Below are positions 9,343-17,345 of a stretch of DNA of 64,000 nucleotides, in pieces (position 1 is the stretch's first letter; each line of letters opens with the position of its first letter). The DNA lies in contig NZ_HE978535.1 in NCBI RefSeq assembly GCF_000311785.1, positions 228,776 to 292,775 on the forward strand, in the 5' to 3' direction. The position numbers were made by a program, and so were the translations under genes. The notes beneath the pieces are model-generated. The model saw only the letters and a program-made list of their open reading frames with translations. It did not search any database and had not been told where the DNA came from. This DNA is from Brevibacillus massiliensis (GTDB lineage Bacteria; Bacillota; Bacilli; Brevibacillales; Brevibacillaceae).

Positions 9343-9350
9343 CATACACT
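9343..9350 (+). promoter_or_regulatory. Candidate mother-cell sigma (sigma-E/sigma-K) -10 element
   Basis: The octamer CATACACT matches the sigma-E -10 consensus CATACANT, and with the next base it also fits sigma-K CATANNNTA. It lies 33 bases before the YjcZ-like start. No convincing -35 was found, so this is tentative. Confidence 0.35.
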
Positions 9351-9382
9351 ATGACCGGAACCAATGAAGGGAGGGTAATCCA

Positions 9383-9466
9383 ATGTCTGGTGGGGGCTTT
9401 TTCTTTTTTCCGGTCATCCTGGTGCTGTTCATTCTCCTTGTAATTGTGGCCGAATTTGACGATTGA
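9383..9466 (+). CDS. YjcZ-family small membrane protein (sporulation associated)
   Basis: A 27-residue protein: a Met-Ser-Gly-Gly-Gly start, aromatic residues, then a single hydrophobic helix (PVILVLFILLVIV) and an acidic end. This matches the YjcZ family of tiny sporulation-associated membrane proteins in Bacillales. GAAGGGAGGG precedes the ATG at good distance. A SpoVIF-like gene follows, as yjcZ and spoVIF are neighbours in Bacillus subtilis. It ends at its own terminator. Confidence 0.8.
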   Translation: MSGGGFFFFPVILVLFILLVIVAEFDD

Positions 9467-9485
9467 GAAGGGCGAGATCTTGTCG

Positions 9486-9515
9486 GGATGTCCGCAGCGG
9501 GCATCCTGTTTTTTT
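9486..9515 (+). terminator. Rho-independent terminator after the YjcZ-like gene
   Basis: An 8-bp stem (GGATGTCC with GGGCATCC, one G-U pair) around GCAGC, followed by TG and seven T. Confidence 0.8.
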
Positions 9516-9617
9516 GCAAGTAAATTTGGTTGTCTGACATGTGACATGCGACCAAGCCATCCCGTTAAGTCCGGCATATCGTGAAGGGAGAAGCCAATAC
9601 AGACAGGAGGAGACAAT

Positions 9618-9878
9618 GTGGACTACAGCAAGTGGATCAACTACGCCAAATCGATTCCGAAAGAGAAGCTGAAATCGGAAACCGGATTGCGGGATGTCAT
9701 TCGCGATATCGGCAAGCGGGTCGGCAAAAATTTGTCCGAAGATCAAGTGAAGAAACTCGCCGCGCAATTCCGGCAAATGTCTAAAACCGAGAACACCAAA
9801 AGCGTTCTCGATAAATTATCCAGACGGGGGATGAACAAGACCGATCTCGATTCGATTAAACGCCAGATTAAAAAATAA
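9618..9878 (+). CDS. SpoVIF-like protein (stage VI sporulation protein F family)
   Basis: An 86-residue basic helical protein with a GTG start after AGGAGGAGACAAT. The central segment GLRDVIRDIGKRVGKNLSEDQ resembles the conserved SpoVIF block of the form TVRNLIHQVAKIANKNV. SpoVIF is made in the mother cell and influences coat assembly through GerE in Bacillus. Position directly after a YjcZ-family gene copies the B. subtilis order and raises confidence. The C-terminal DSIKRQIKK extension is short and basic. Identity is by resemblance and context. Confidence 0.6.
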   Translation: MDYSKWINYAKSIPKEKLKSETGLRDVIRDIGKRVGKNLSEDQVKKLAAQFRQMSKTENTKSVLDKLSRRGMNKTDLDSIKRQIKK

Positions 9879-9887
9879 ACCTGTAAG

Positions 9888-9932
9888 AAAAGGATCCGCC
9901 CAATCCGGGAAGAGGATGGGCGGATCCTTTTT
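9888..9932. terminator. Bidirectional terminator between the SpoVIF-like gene and pucR
   Basis: A perfect 15-bp stem (9888-9902 with 9917-9931) has A residues on its left edge and T on its right. It can therefore terminate both the plus-strand gene and the convergent pucR transcript. Confidence 0.85.
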
Positions 9933-9942
9933 ATGCCAGAGC

Positions 9943-11583
9943 CTAGGCTTGGACTCGCTGCTGCCACGCGTGGGCCCGGAGAGCCAATTCCAGGCAGAGC
10001 CGATGCTCGGGTTCAAGATACGTATCTCCAATCAGCTCGGCAATTTTTTCGAGGCGGTTGTACAGGGTCTGCCGCCTGATGTACAGCTGGTCGGCAGTCT
10101 CTTGTTTGGAGCCGTTATGGTCGAGCAGCGTGCGAAGGGTGAGCACGAGCCTGCTGCCGTGATGTTCGTCGTACTGAAGCAGCGGTCCGAGGTAATCGGA
10201 GATAAAAGCGTCGATGGCATGTTCGTCTGTGATTTGCAGCAGCAGCCGGTAGACGCCGAGGTCATCGTAAAACGGGCTGGAAGAGGCAGTCTTTGGCTGC
10301 AGCGTGAGCACTTGTTCCGCTTCGCGAAAGTGGCTGTCTGCTTCAACGTAACGCACGGATCGCCTGCTGATCCCGAATCGGACTTGGGCAGCGTGACCCA
10401 GGGCGCTGCGGCAGGTTCGGGTCAGTTCGTTTACTGCTTTTTGCAACTGCATTCGCGGTCCGGTGAGCGTCCCGGTCTCGACGAACAGCATGTACAGCCG
10501 CTCTCCTTTGGCGCGTTGATACAGGCGGAATCCGCAGCAGGAAACGATGGAGCGGAAGACGCTGAGCAGATCGTAGTACGAGCCTTCTTCCTCGTTAAAC
10601 TGGGGCGTCTCGGCCTGGATTTCCATCACGACGGCAAAATAGCCGGGCGGCGCCGCTTGCGGCTGAATTCCCAGCAGCGTCTGAAGCTGCCGTTCGTGGC
10701 GCATGCGGCCTTGCAGGATGTCGTCCAGCAAGCGATTTTGGCTGTCGCGGGCCTGCTCTTCGGCGAACATGCTTCGCAGCAAGAGTTGGGCGACCGCTGT
10801 AGCTGTGCGATCCAGCGTAAGCAGCAGGATTTCATTCGGCTCTTGTTCGTAGAGGATCACCCCGAGGTAGGCAAGTACGTGGCCCATGGCATTGATGGGC
10901 TGGTAGAGAATCCGCTTTTGCTCCGATAAGGACAGGATTCCGTTGGCCTGCCCGGACAGTTCCCCCGCTTGCTGCGACTTCTGGAAGAGCGCCACCAATT
11001 CATTTTGCACGGAATGGGCCATCGCCGGGACGAACAGCGGGGAACGCTCTTGCCGAATGAGGAATACCTGGGTTTGGACAGCGGCTTGAAAGTGAGTCAA
11101 CAGCCGCGGCAGACCCGTCGTTTGCAGGGTCAGCTGCTGGAGTTCGCGCGAGTAGGCTTCCAAATGGCGCAGCGCCTCTGTTTGCCGGGTCACGATGCTC
11201 TCGTGCAGATCCAGTGTAATATCGACGAAGCGGACAGGCCTGCGAAAGGCGATCAGGGGAAACTGGTGGTGCTCGGACAATTCCCGCATCGACTCCGGGA
11301 TCTCCGGGATGTAAGGACCCAATTCCACACATAAACCGGCTGCCCCCCGCTCAATCAGTCCCTGCAAAAAAGCGAGCCGCTTCCCGTCATCCTCACCAAA
11401 GCCCACTCCGGTCGAGAGAACCAACTCTCCGCCATTGAGGAAAGCTGCGTTTGAGGCCGCCTCCAGGATATGCACCCATCTGATCGAACGGGCTAACCCG
11501 CGGCTCCCGGCAATGACGTCAGCGTGTTCGAACAAAGGGCGCCTGAGTACATCGGCAACGGTTAATCTCCACTCGGTTTGCAT
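9943..11583 (-). CDS. pucR: PucR-family transcriptional regulator
   Basis: A 546-residue regulator with the PucR N-terminal purine-catabolism domain (LTVADVLRRPLFEHADVIAG, residues about 7-130), a central GGDEF-like or linker region, and a C-terminal PucR HTH (HNGSKQETADQLYIRRQTLYNRLEKI in two halves, near residues 485-515). B. subtilis PucR controls purine degradation. Here the gene diverges from mmsA and sits at the head of a pyrimidine degradation cluster, so pyrimidine control is inferred. The start ATG at 11583 follows GAGGAGG on the minus strand. Its promoter overlaps the mmsA promoter within a 10-bp dyad (11605-11648). Confidence 0.9.
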   Translation of the reverse strand: MQTEWRLTVADVLRRPLFEHADVIAGSRGLARSIRWVHILEAASNAAFLNGGELVLSTGVGFGEDDGKRLAFLQGLIERGAAGLCVELGPYIPEIPESMRELSEHHQFPLIAFRRPVRFVDITLDLHESIVTRQTEALRHLEAYSRELQQLTLQTTGLPRLLTHFQAAVQTQVFLIRQERSPLFVPAMAHSVQNELVALFQKSQQAGELSGQANGILSLSEQKRILYQPINAMGHVLAYLGVILYEQEPNEILLLTLDRTATAVAQLLLRSMFAEEQARDSQNRLLDDILQGRMRHERQLQTLLGIQPQAAPPGYFAVVMEIQAETPQFNEEEGSYYDLLSVFRSIVSCCGFRLYQRAKGERLYMLFVETGTLTGPRMQLQKAVNELTRTCRSALGHAAQVRFGISRRSVRYVEADSHFREAEQVLTLQPKTASSSPFYDDLGVYRLLLQITDEHAIDAFISDYLGPLLQYDEHHGSRLVLTLRTLLDHNGSKQETADQLYIRRQTLYNRLEKIAELIGDTYLEPEHRLCLELALRAHAWQQRVQA

Positions 11584-11602
11584 GGGTTCCTCCTCATCCG
11601 AA

Positions 11603-11648
11603 TTGACATCTTGTTAATAAAATGGTTGTAAAAAGGTGACAAGATGTC
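11603..11648. promoter_or_regulatory. Divergent overlapping promoters and dyad operator between pucR and mmsA
   Basis: Arms GACATCTTGT (11605-11614) and ACAAGATGTC (11639-11648) are exact reverse complements, 24 bases apart. On the plus strand TTGACA at 11603-11608 has TTGTAA 17 bases later (11626-11631). On the minus strand TTGTCA has TATTAA 17 bases later. Each dyad arm therefore overlaps one -35 element, the layout expected for a shared operator controlling both genes. PucR binding is inferred. Confidence 0.55.
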
Positions 11649-11720
11649 TCATGATTTGTGAAAAAATTTTCTGATAAAATAAGGCGAAGACAGATGTTAG
11701 CAAAAGGAGTTGACAATTTG

Positions 11721-13217
11721 ATGACGACAAAGAAACTGGCCAACTACATCAACGGCGAATGGGCGACACCTCAGACGGAACGGTACGAGGATGTGCCCAA
11801 CCCGGCAACCGGAGAGATTTTGTCACAGGTACCGCTCTCCACGAGAGCGGATGTAGACGCTGCGGTCGAGGCAGCCAAAAAGGCATTCCCTGCCTGGAGC
11901 GACACGCCCGTGGTCGACCGCGCCCGCATCATGTTCAAGTTTCAGCAGCTGCTGTGGCAGCACGCTGACGAGCTTGCCCGGATGATCACCATGGAAAACG
12001 GCAAAAACCTGCCGGAAGCCCACGGGGAATTGCTCCGCGGCATCGAAATGGTAGAGTTTGCCGCCGGGATGCCTACGCTCCTGATGGGGGATACGCTGCC
12101 CAACATCGCCCGCAGCATCGACAGCCAGACGATTCGCTTCCCGCTTGGCGTAGTGGGCGGGATTACGCCGTTCAACTTCCCGCTGATGGTTCCAATGTGG
12201 ATGTTCCCGATTGCGATCACGGCCGGAAATACCTTTGTCTTGAAGCCTTCCGAACGGACTCCCAACTCCTCCGCCCGCGTCGCCGAGCTGTTGAAGGAAG
12301 CAGGGCTTCCCGACGGCGTGTTCAACATCGTCAACGGCGGGCACGACGTCGTCAATGGCTTGATGGAGCACCCTGACGTAAAGGCGATTTCATTCGTCGG
12401 TTCCCAGCCTGTCGCCGAGTACGTGTACAAAACCTCGGCGGCCCACGGCAAGCGCGTCCAGGCGCTGGCAGGCGCCAAAAACCACCATCTGGTCATGCCG
12501 GACACGGACCTGCGGCGGGCAGCCAAAACGATTGCCAGCGCGGCATTCGGCTGTGCCGGCGAGCGCTGCATGGCTGCCAGCGTGGTGGTCGCGGTAGAGA
12601 GCATCGCCGACGAGCTGGTGCAGTACCTGATCGAAGAATCCGACGCGCTGATCATGGGCAACGGATTGGAGAACGGCGTCGACCTGGGGCCGGTTATCCG
12701 GGCGAACCACCTGGAACGCGTGCACAGCTACATTGAGCGCGGCAAAGAGGAGGGGGCACAGCTCGTCCGCGACGGACGCAAAGACGCGGCCGCCCATGAT
12801 AAGGGCTACTTCCTCGGACCTACCCTGCTGGATAAAGCCACGGCCGAAATGGTGATCGTCCGCGACGAGATCTTCGCTCCGGTACTTAGCATCGTCCGGG
12901 TAAAGGACTTTGAAGACGGACTTGAGACGATCAGCAAGTCCCGCTACGGCAACGGTGCCTGCATCTACACGAACAGCGGCCGCCTGGGGCGCGAATTCGT
13001 CCAGCGCGTAGAGGCGGGAATGGTCGGCGTAAACGTAGGCGTGCCCGCACCGATGTCCTTCTTCCCGTTCTCCGGCTGGAAACAGTCCTTCTACGGCGAT
13101 CTGCACGCCAACGGCAAGGACGGCGTCGAGTTTTACACCAAGAAAAAGACGGTCACATCCCGCTGGTTCGAAGACGGCGAGACGAATATCGGTTCGCAAA
13201 AAGTGTTTGTGAAGTAA
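11721..13217 (+). CDS. mmsA: Methylmalonate/malonate-semialdehyde dehydrogenase (CoA-acylating)
   Basis: A 498-residue ALDH-superfamily enzyme of the MmsA/IolA type. It oxidises malonate semialdehyde or methylmalonate semialdehyde with CoA and NAD+ to acetyl-CoA or propionyl-CoA plus CO2. Family marks are TPFNFPLMVPMWMFP, the catalytic cysteine in FGCAGERCMA, and the C-terminal PFSGWKQSFYGDLH. Here it would finish uracil catabolism by turning the malonate semialdehyde from beta-alanine transamination into acetyl-CoA. The ATG at 11721 follows AAAGGAG; an upstream in-frame start at 11658 lacks a site. It is cotranscribed with the aminotransferase 43 bases downstream and divergent from pucR. Confidence 0.93.
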   Translation: MTTKKLANYINGEWATPQTERYEDVPNPATGEILSQVPLSTRADVDAAVEAAKKAFPAWSDTPVVDRARIMFKFQQLLWQHADELARMITMENGKNLPEAHGELLRGIEMVEFAAGMPTLLMGDTLPNIARSIDSQTIRFPLGVVGGITPFNFPLMVPMWMFPIAITAGNTFVLKPSERTPNSSARVAELLKEAGLPDGVFNIVNGGHDVVNGLMEHPDVKAISFVGSQPVAEYVYKTSAAHGKRVQALAGAKNHHLVMPDTDLRRAAKTIASAAFGCAGERCMAASVVVAVESIADELVQYLIEESDALIMGNGLENGVDLGPVIRANHLERVHSYIERGKEEGAQLVRDGRKDAAAHDKGYFLGPTLLDKATAEMVIVRDEIFAPVLSIVRVKDFEDGLETISKSRYGNGACIYTNSGRLGREFVQRVEAGMVGVNVGVPAPMSFFPFSGWKQSFYGDLHANGKDGVEFYTKKKTVTSRWFEDGETNIGSQKVFVK

Positions 13218-13260
13218 CAGGATTCCCACAATTTTATCATAGGTGAGGAGGACGGGCACT

Positions 13261-14625
13261 ATGCAAAAAGAGCAAACCGTTGCGAAGGACAAAGAGGAGC
13301 TGTTGGAAAAAGACCGGACGCACATGTGGCATCACATGTCCCCCTACAATCCCAACCCGATGATCGCGACCGAGGCAAAGGGGTCGTGGGTGACGGATAT
13401 CGACGGAAACCGCTACCTGGACGGGATGGCCGGACTGTGGTGCGTAAACATCGGGTACGGCCGCCAGGAGTTGGCGGATGCGGCGTATGAACAGCTGAAG
13501 GCGCTGGCCTATTTCCCGCTGTCGAACAGCCACGTTCCGGCGATTGAACTGTCCGAAAAGGTAAGTGAATGGCTCGGTGGCGAATACCGCGTATTCTTCT
13601 CCAACAGCGGCTCGGAGGCGAATGAGACGGCTTTTAAAATCGCCCGCCAGTACCATCAGCACAAGGGACAGCCGCGACGCTACAAGTTCATCTCCCGCCA
13701 TCGCGCTTACCACGGCAATACGATGGGCTCGCTGGCGGCGACGGGACAGTCCATCCGCAAACAGCAGTACGAGCCGCTCGCTCCCGGCTTCCTGCACGTA
13801 TCCCCGCCGTACTGCTACCGCTGTCCATTCGGCAAGACGTACGGCAGCTGCAACCTGGAGTGCGCGCAGGTGTTTGACGAAGTGATCAATTGGGAAGGAG
13901 CGGAATCCGTCGCAGCAGTGATCATGGAACCGACGATCACGGGCGGGGGCGTGATCGTTCCGCCACCCGAGTACCTGCCCAAAGTGCGGGAAATCTGCGA
14001 CAAGTACGGCGTCCTGCTGATCGTAGACGAAGTCATCTGCGGATTTGGCCGTTCCGGCCGCAAGTTTGGACATCAGAACTTCGGCGTCAAGCCGGATATT
14101 GTCACGATGGCAAAAGGGATTACCAGCGCCTATCTCCCGCTGTCGGCGACTGCCGTCCGCGCAGAGATTGCCGATCTGTTCAACGAACCGGGCGGCAATC
14201 AGCACTTCCGCCACGTCAATACGTTTGGCGGCAGCCCGGCGGCTTGTGCGCTCGCTCTGAAGAATATGGAGATTATGGAAAAAGAAGGACTGATCGAGCG
14301 GTCAGCGGAACTTGGCGTCCTGCTTCGTCAGAAACTCTCGATTATCGAAGATCACCCCAACGTCGGGGACATCCGCAGCTTTGGCTTTATGGCCGGAATC
14401 GAAATGGTGGAAAATCGCGATACAAAAGAACCGGCGGCTCCGGACAAACTGACCAAGGTAATCGGCGAGTGCAAAAAACGCGGGCTGATCATCGGCCGGA
14501 ACGGGGAGACCGTACCGGGCTTCAACAATATCTTGACCCTGAGCCCGCCGTTTTCCACGACTGCGGAAGAGGTCGATTTTATCGTCAACATGCTGAAAGA
14601 AGCTTTGGATACGCTGACGGAGTGA
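13261..14625 (+). CDS. Class III aminotransferase, probable beta-alanine:pyruvate (omega-amino acid) transaminase
   Basis: A 454-residue PLP-dependent fold-type I transaminase. Visible motifs are the SNSGSEANE phosphate-binding turn, the HRAYHGNTMGS loop, the IVDEVICGFGRSG aspartate motif and the PLP lysine in MAKGITSAYLP. It probably transfers the amino group of beta-alanine to pyruvate, giving malonate semialdehyde for MmsA next door. A cysteine-rich insert (CYRCPFGKTYGSCNLEC) near residues 187-203 is notable and recurs in this subfamily. The ATG at 13261 follows GTGAGGAGG; a GTG at 13243 is less likely. It ends at a bidirectional terminator. Confidence 0.85.
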   Translation: MQKEQTVAKDKEELLEKDRTHMWHHMSPYNPNPMIATEAKGSWVTDIDGNRYLDGMAGLWCVNIGYGRQELADAAYEQLKALAYFPLSNSHVPAIELSEKVSEWLGGEYRVFFSNSGSEANETAFKIARQYHQHKGQPRRYKFISRHRAYHGNTMGSLAATGQSIRKQQYEPLAPGFLHVSPPYCYRCPFGKTYGSCNLECAQVFDEVINWEGAESVAAVIMEPTITGGGVIVPPPEYLPKVREICDKYGVLLIVDEVICGFGRSGRKFGHQNFGVKPDIVTMAKGITSAYLPLSATAVRAEIADLFNEPGGNQHFRHVNTFGGSPAACALALKNMEIMEKEGLIERSAELGVLLRQKLSIIEDHPNVGDIRSFGFMAGIEMVENRDTKEPAAPDKLTKVIGECKKRGLIIGRNGETVPGFNNILTLSPPFSTTAEEVDFIVNMLKEALDTLTE

Positions 14626-14642
14626 CAGCAAAAATCGCAGAC

Positions 14643-14681
14643 AAAACGGGTTGAGGGCACGACGCTCTCAACCCGTTTTTT
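14643..14681. terminator. Bidirectional terminator between converging transcripts
   Basis: A perfect 13-bp outer stem (14643-14655 with 14667-14679), A-rich on the left and T-rich on the right. It closes mmsA-aminotransferase on the plus strand and the 14689 gene on the minus strand. Confidence 0.9.
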
Positions 14682-14688
14682 GCTGTTT

Positions 14689-15099
14689 TCAGGGCTTCTT
14701 CCCCTCTTCCGGGTGCTCCTGCTGAAAGGAGCGCAGGCCGCGGACGAACATCTCCAGGATGACCTCGTGTTGGGTTTTGCGGGCGACGTGCCTGCGGATT
14801 TGTTCCAATTCGGCCACCAGCTCCGAGTCGAGGTGCAGGTTAATCGTCTTGCCTTTTTCCTGCGGATGAATTTCATGACGGTTGTCTACCTGCTTGACAG
14901 TCCCGACGATCTTGGCCTCTTTTGGCAGGGGCGGGTGCATCGGGAGCAGGATGACCGGCCCTTCCAACACAATATGGGTGGCCTGCTCGCTAAAGCGGAT
15001 CGCAAGCGGCTGTTCCCGCTCCCTGTGGCAGTCGCGAATGGCCCGGCAAAAGGCCTGAAGTTCTGTCGTGTTGGGCAGCGTCAGCGAGACGTGTGACAT
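14689..15099 (-). CDS. Hypothetical protein with ribbon-helix-helix-like C-terminal region
   Basis: A 136-residue protein. The C-terminal half (GKTINLHLDSELVAELEQIRR then TQHEVILEMFVRGLRSF) has the strand-helix-helix pattern of a ribbon-helix-helix DNA-binding domain. The N-terminal half looks like a small alpha/beta domain ending in a proline-rich linker. It overlaps the upstream minus-strand gene by 19 bases, implying translational coupling. I do not recognise a named family. The context suggests a two-gene regulatory unit inserted in the pyrimidine cluster. Confidence 0.65.
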   Translation of the reverse strand: MSHVSLTLPNTTELQAFCRAIRDCHREREQPLAIRFSEQATHIVLEGPVILLPMHPPLPKEAKIVGTVKQVDNRHEIHPQEKGKTINLHLDSELVAELEQIRRHVARKTQHEVILEMFVRGLRSFQQEHPEEGKKP

Positions 15100-15644
15100 A
15101 CCTCTTCCTCCAGCGCGGATAGATGTTCTTCAGGTACGTCCTGCCAAAGTTCCATAGACTCCTCGGTCTGCAGTTGGTAGAGGATGCGCTGCCCGCAAAG
15201 CCGCGAAGAGAGCACGACGGCACGGCCGGCTTGCCGGACGCCGTCAGTGCCGCTCATTCGGATACGGACGACATCCAATACGTCGTACTTTGGCCGCAGC
15301 AGGTTTTTTTCCCAGAGAAAGGGATATACGGACGACTTGTGATAGAGGCTTCGCTTCCGCCCCTGTTTGCGCGTCAGGAGGGGAAACTGTTCGCGTTCGT
15401 CCAGCACTTTCCCCAAATGCCCCAGGTCCGCCCAGCGTTTGATCGTCGTCATGCTCAGCCGTCTGCCGCTGTACCGGGCGATCAGCTCAGAGAGCTCCCG
15501 TGACGAAAGGTACTGGGAGCGCCTCTCCCTCTCATCCAGGAAGGCGGCAAGGGATTGTTCCATCGCTTCCAACCGCCTCGTATCGGCGGCGATTTTTTCT
15601 CTTAACCGCTGAATGCTTTCCGCGAATTTATCCAGCTCACACAT
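15081..15644 (-). CDS. Hypothetical protein, coiled coil plus helix-turn-helix-like domain
   Basis: A 187-residue protein. Residues about 1-45 form a heptad-rich coiled coil. Residues about 45-110 look like a MerR-type or excisionase-like HTH (LSSRELSELIARYSG, SMTTIKRWADLG). The C-terminal 70 residues look like a small beta-barrel (VVRIRMSG...VVLSSRLCGQRILYQL). I chose the ATG at 15644 because AGAGGG lies eight bases upstream; the longer open frame to 15725 lacks a site. It is coupled to the 14689 gene. A 9-bp inverted repeat lies just upstream and could be its operator. Function unknown. Confidence 0.65.
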   Translation of the reverse strand: MCELDKFAESIQRLREKIAADTRRLEAMEQSLAAFLDERERRSQYLSSRELSELIARYSGRRLSMTTIKRWADLGHLGKVLDEREQFPLLTRKQGRKRSLYHKSSVYPFLWEKNLLRPKYDVLDVVRIRMSGTDGVRQAGRAVVLSSRLCGQRILYQLQTEESMELWQDVPEEHLSALEEEVCHTSR

Positions 15645-15678
15645 GTATGGGTCCCTCTTCATCACATGGTTTTTGTTA

Positions 15679-15722
15679 CAGGATAAGAAAGTACAACTTC
15701 CTGAGACGGCTTCCTTATCCTG
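15679..15722. promoter_or_regulatory. Inverted repeat upstream of the minus-strand regulator pair
   Basis: CAGGATAAG (15679-15687) and CTTATCCTG (15714-15722) are exact reverse complements 26 bases apart. They lie 35-80 bases upstream of the 15644 start, a position suited to autoregulation. Binding protein unknown. Confidence 0.4.
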
Positions 15723-15725
15723 CAT

Positions 15726-15784
15726 GAAAAGCTTCCGCTAAAGAAGAATCAGCTTCTTTGAAAGGGCTTCTTTAGAAGCTTTTC
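15726..15784. repeat. Long imperfect stem-loop upstream of preT
   Basis: GAAAAGCTTC(CGC)TAAAGAAG at 15726-15746 pairs with CTTCTTTAGAAGCTTTTC at 15767-15784, with one three-base bulge. An internal GCTTCTTT copy (15752-15759) offers an alternative pairing. It sits in the gap between the minus-strand pair and preT and could be an attenuator or an end-of-transcript structure. The 15645-15941 gap otherwise holds only regulatory-looking repeats. Confidence 0.5.
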
Positions 15785-15887
15785 TTACAAGATATGAACA
15801 CCCGGCATCATTCATGAGCAGAAAAAAGGATTGATACCGTTTGCGGCTACGGGAATGCGGTACGAAAAATTCATAAAAGCGCGGATC

Positions 15888-15899
15888 TTGACATCTTTT
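15888..15899 (+). promoter_or_regulatory. Copy of the pucR-mmsA operator half-site upstream of preT
   Basis: TTGACATCTTTT repeats the TTGACATCTT of the pucR-mmsA region and is likewise followed by TTAATA and then AAATGG a few bases later. It lies 43 bases before the preT start. It may be a -35 element with an overlapping regulator half-site; no good -10 was found. Confidence 0.35.
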
Positions 15900-15941
15900 A
15901 ATAGTAAATGGCTTTGCCAATACGCACAAAGGAGGATCGCT

Positions 15942-17309
15942 ATGAACCCTGACCACGAAATGTCCGTTTCGGTGTCGGATTTGGAGAAGAATTTTTCGGA
16001 AGTCACCGCGGCGCTTAAACCGAAGGAGGCGATCGACGAAGCGAGCAGATGTCTCTTCTGCTACGATGCACCGTGTGTGAAAGCATGTCCCACCGGAATC
16101 GATATTCCCATGTTTATCAAGCGAATCGCAACCGGCAATCTGCTGGGTTCGGCCAAGACGATCATGGAAGCCAATCCGGTGGGGGCGAGCTGTGCCCGGG
16201 TTTGCCCCACATCAGAGCTGTGTGAGGGGGCTTGTGTCTTGAATGGCGCCTCCCGGCCGATCATGATCGGTCTCTTGCAGCGGCACGCGACAGATTGGGC
16301 GATCCGAAACAAGCGGGTCTTGTTCTCCCCGGGGGAGAGCAACGGCAAGAGCGTTGCGATTGTCGGGGGCGGACCGGCCGGGCTTTCTGCAGCGCGGGAA
16401 TTGGCCCGGTTGGGGTACTACGTGACTGTCTACGAAGCGAGGGAGAAGGCAGGCGGGCTCAATACCTACGGGATCGTCTCCTTTCGACTGCCGCAGGAGA
16501 TCGCGCTCTGGGAGACGGAGCAGGTGGAGGCGCTTGGCGTCCGGTTCAAGTACGGCGTGCGCGTTGGTGAGGACATCTCTCCGGAGGAGCTTTCCGACAG
16601 TCACGATGCCGTGCTGCTGGCAGTCGGGATGGCTTCCGTTCCCCGTCTCGGCATCGAAGGCGAAGAACTGGCCGGGGTATACGACGCCCTGCCGCTGATC
16701 GAAGCGACGAAGACCAAGCCGCTGACCGGGGAATTCATCGGCAAAAAGGTGGCGGTGATCGGCGCCGGCAACACGGCCATCGACGCTGCCACCTGCGCCA
16801 AGCGGCTGGGTGCCGAGCAGGTGCAGATGCTCTACCGCCGGACCGAAAAAGAGATGACCGCGTACGATTTTGAGTACGAATTCGCCAAACAGGACGGTGT
16901 GGAGTTCCGCTGGCTGGTGGCCCCCAAACGGATTCTCGGCCAGGGCGGGAGAGTGACCGGTCTCGTACTGCAGCGGATGAGGCTGGGAGAACCGGACAAG
17001 CGGGGAAGGCGCAAACCGCTGCCGATCGACGGCAGTGAGTTTGCGCTGGAGACCGACTTCGTCATTAAGGCCATCGGGCAAGAGCGGCACCTGCCGCTAA
17101 TCGAGTCTTTTGGCCTGGAGCATCAGGGCGGTGTGGTCAAAGTCGATCCCAGCACCTACCAAACCTCGCGGGCCAACATCTTCGCCGCCGGCGACATCAT
17201 CTTCGGCGGAGGAAAAACCGATGCGATGGTTGTCGATGCTGCCCAGCAAGGAAAGCGGGCGGCTCAGTCCATACACGAATCGCTGCAGGGACTTGTTTCA
17301 ACGGCATGA
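15942..17309 (+). CDS. preT: NAD-dependent dihydropyrimidine dehydrogenase subunit PreT
   Basis: A 455-residue flavoprotein subunit that passes electrons from NAD(P)H through FAD and iron-sulfur clusters to PreA for uracil or thymine reduction. Like the GltD/PreT family it has an N-terminal cysteine-rich domain (CLFCYDAPCVKACP near residue 37 and CARVCP/CEGAC), then an FAD-binding GGGPAGLSAAREL near residue 141, an NAD(P)-binding GAGNTAIDAA and a C-terminal FAD motif ending FAAGDI. The ATG at 15942 follows AAAGGAGG. preA follows after 36 bases, and the order preT-preA-hydA-ureidopropionase matches the pathway. Confidence 0.92.
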   Translation: MNPDHEMSVSVSDLEKNFSEVTAALKPKEAIDEASRCLFCYDAPCVKACPTGIDIPMFIKRIATGNLLGSAKTIMEANPVGASCARVCPTSELCEGACVLNGASRPIMIGLLQRHATDWAIRNKRVLFSPGESNGKSVAIVGGGPAGLSAARELARLGYYVTVYEAREKAGGLNTYGIVSFRLPQEIALWETEQVEALGVRFKYGVRVGEDISPEELSDSHDAVLLAVGMASVPRLGIEGEELAGVYDALPLIEATKTKPLTGEFIGKKVAVIGAGNTAIDAATCAKRLGAEQVQMLYRRTEKEMTAYDFEYEFAKQDGVEFRWLVAPKRILGQGGRVTGLVLQRMRLGEPDKRGRRKPLPIDGSEFALETDFVIKAIGQERHLPLIESFGLEHQGGVVKVDPSTYQTSRANIFAAGDIIFGGGKTDAMVVDAAQQGKRAAQSIHESLQGLVSTA

Positions 17310-17345
17310 CCCTCATGGAACAAAAAACAAGAAGGAGGAGTTCCC

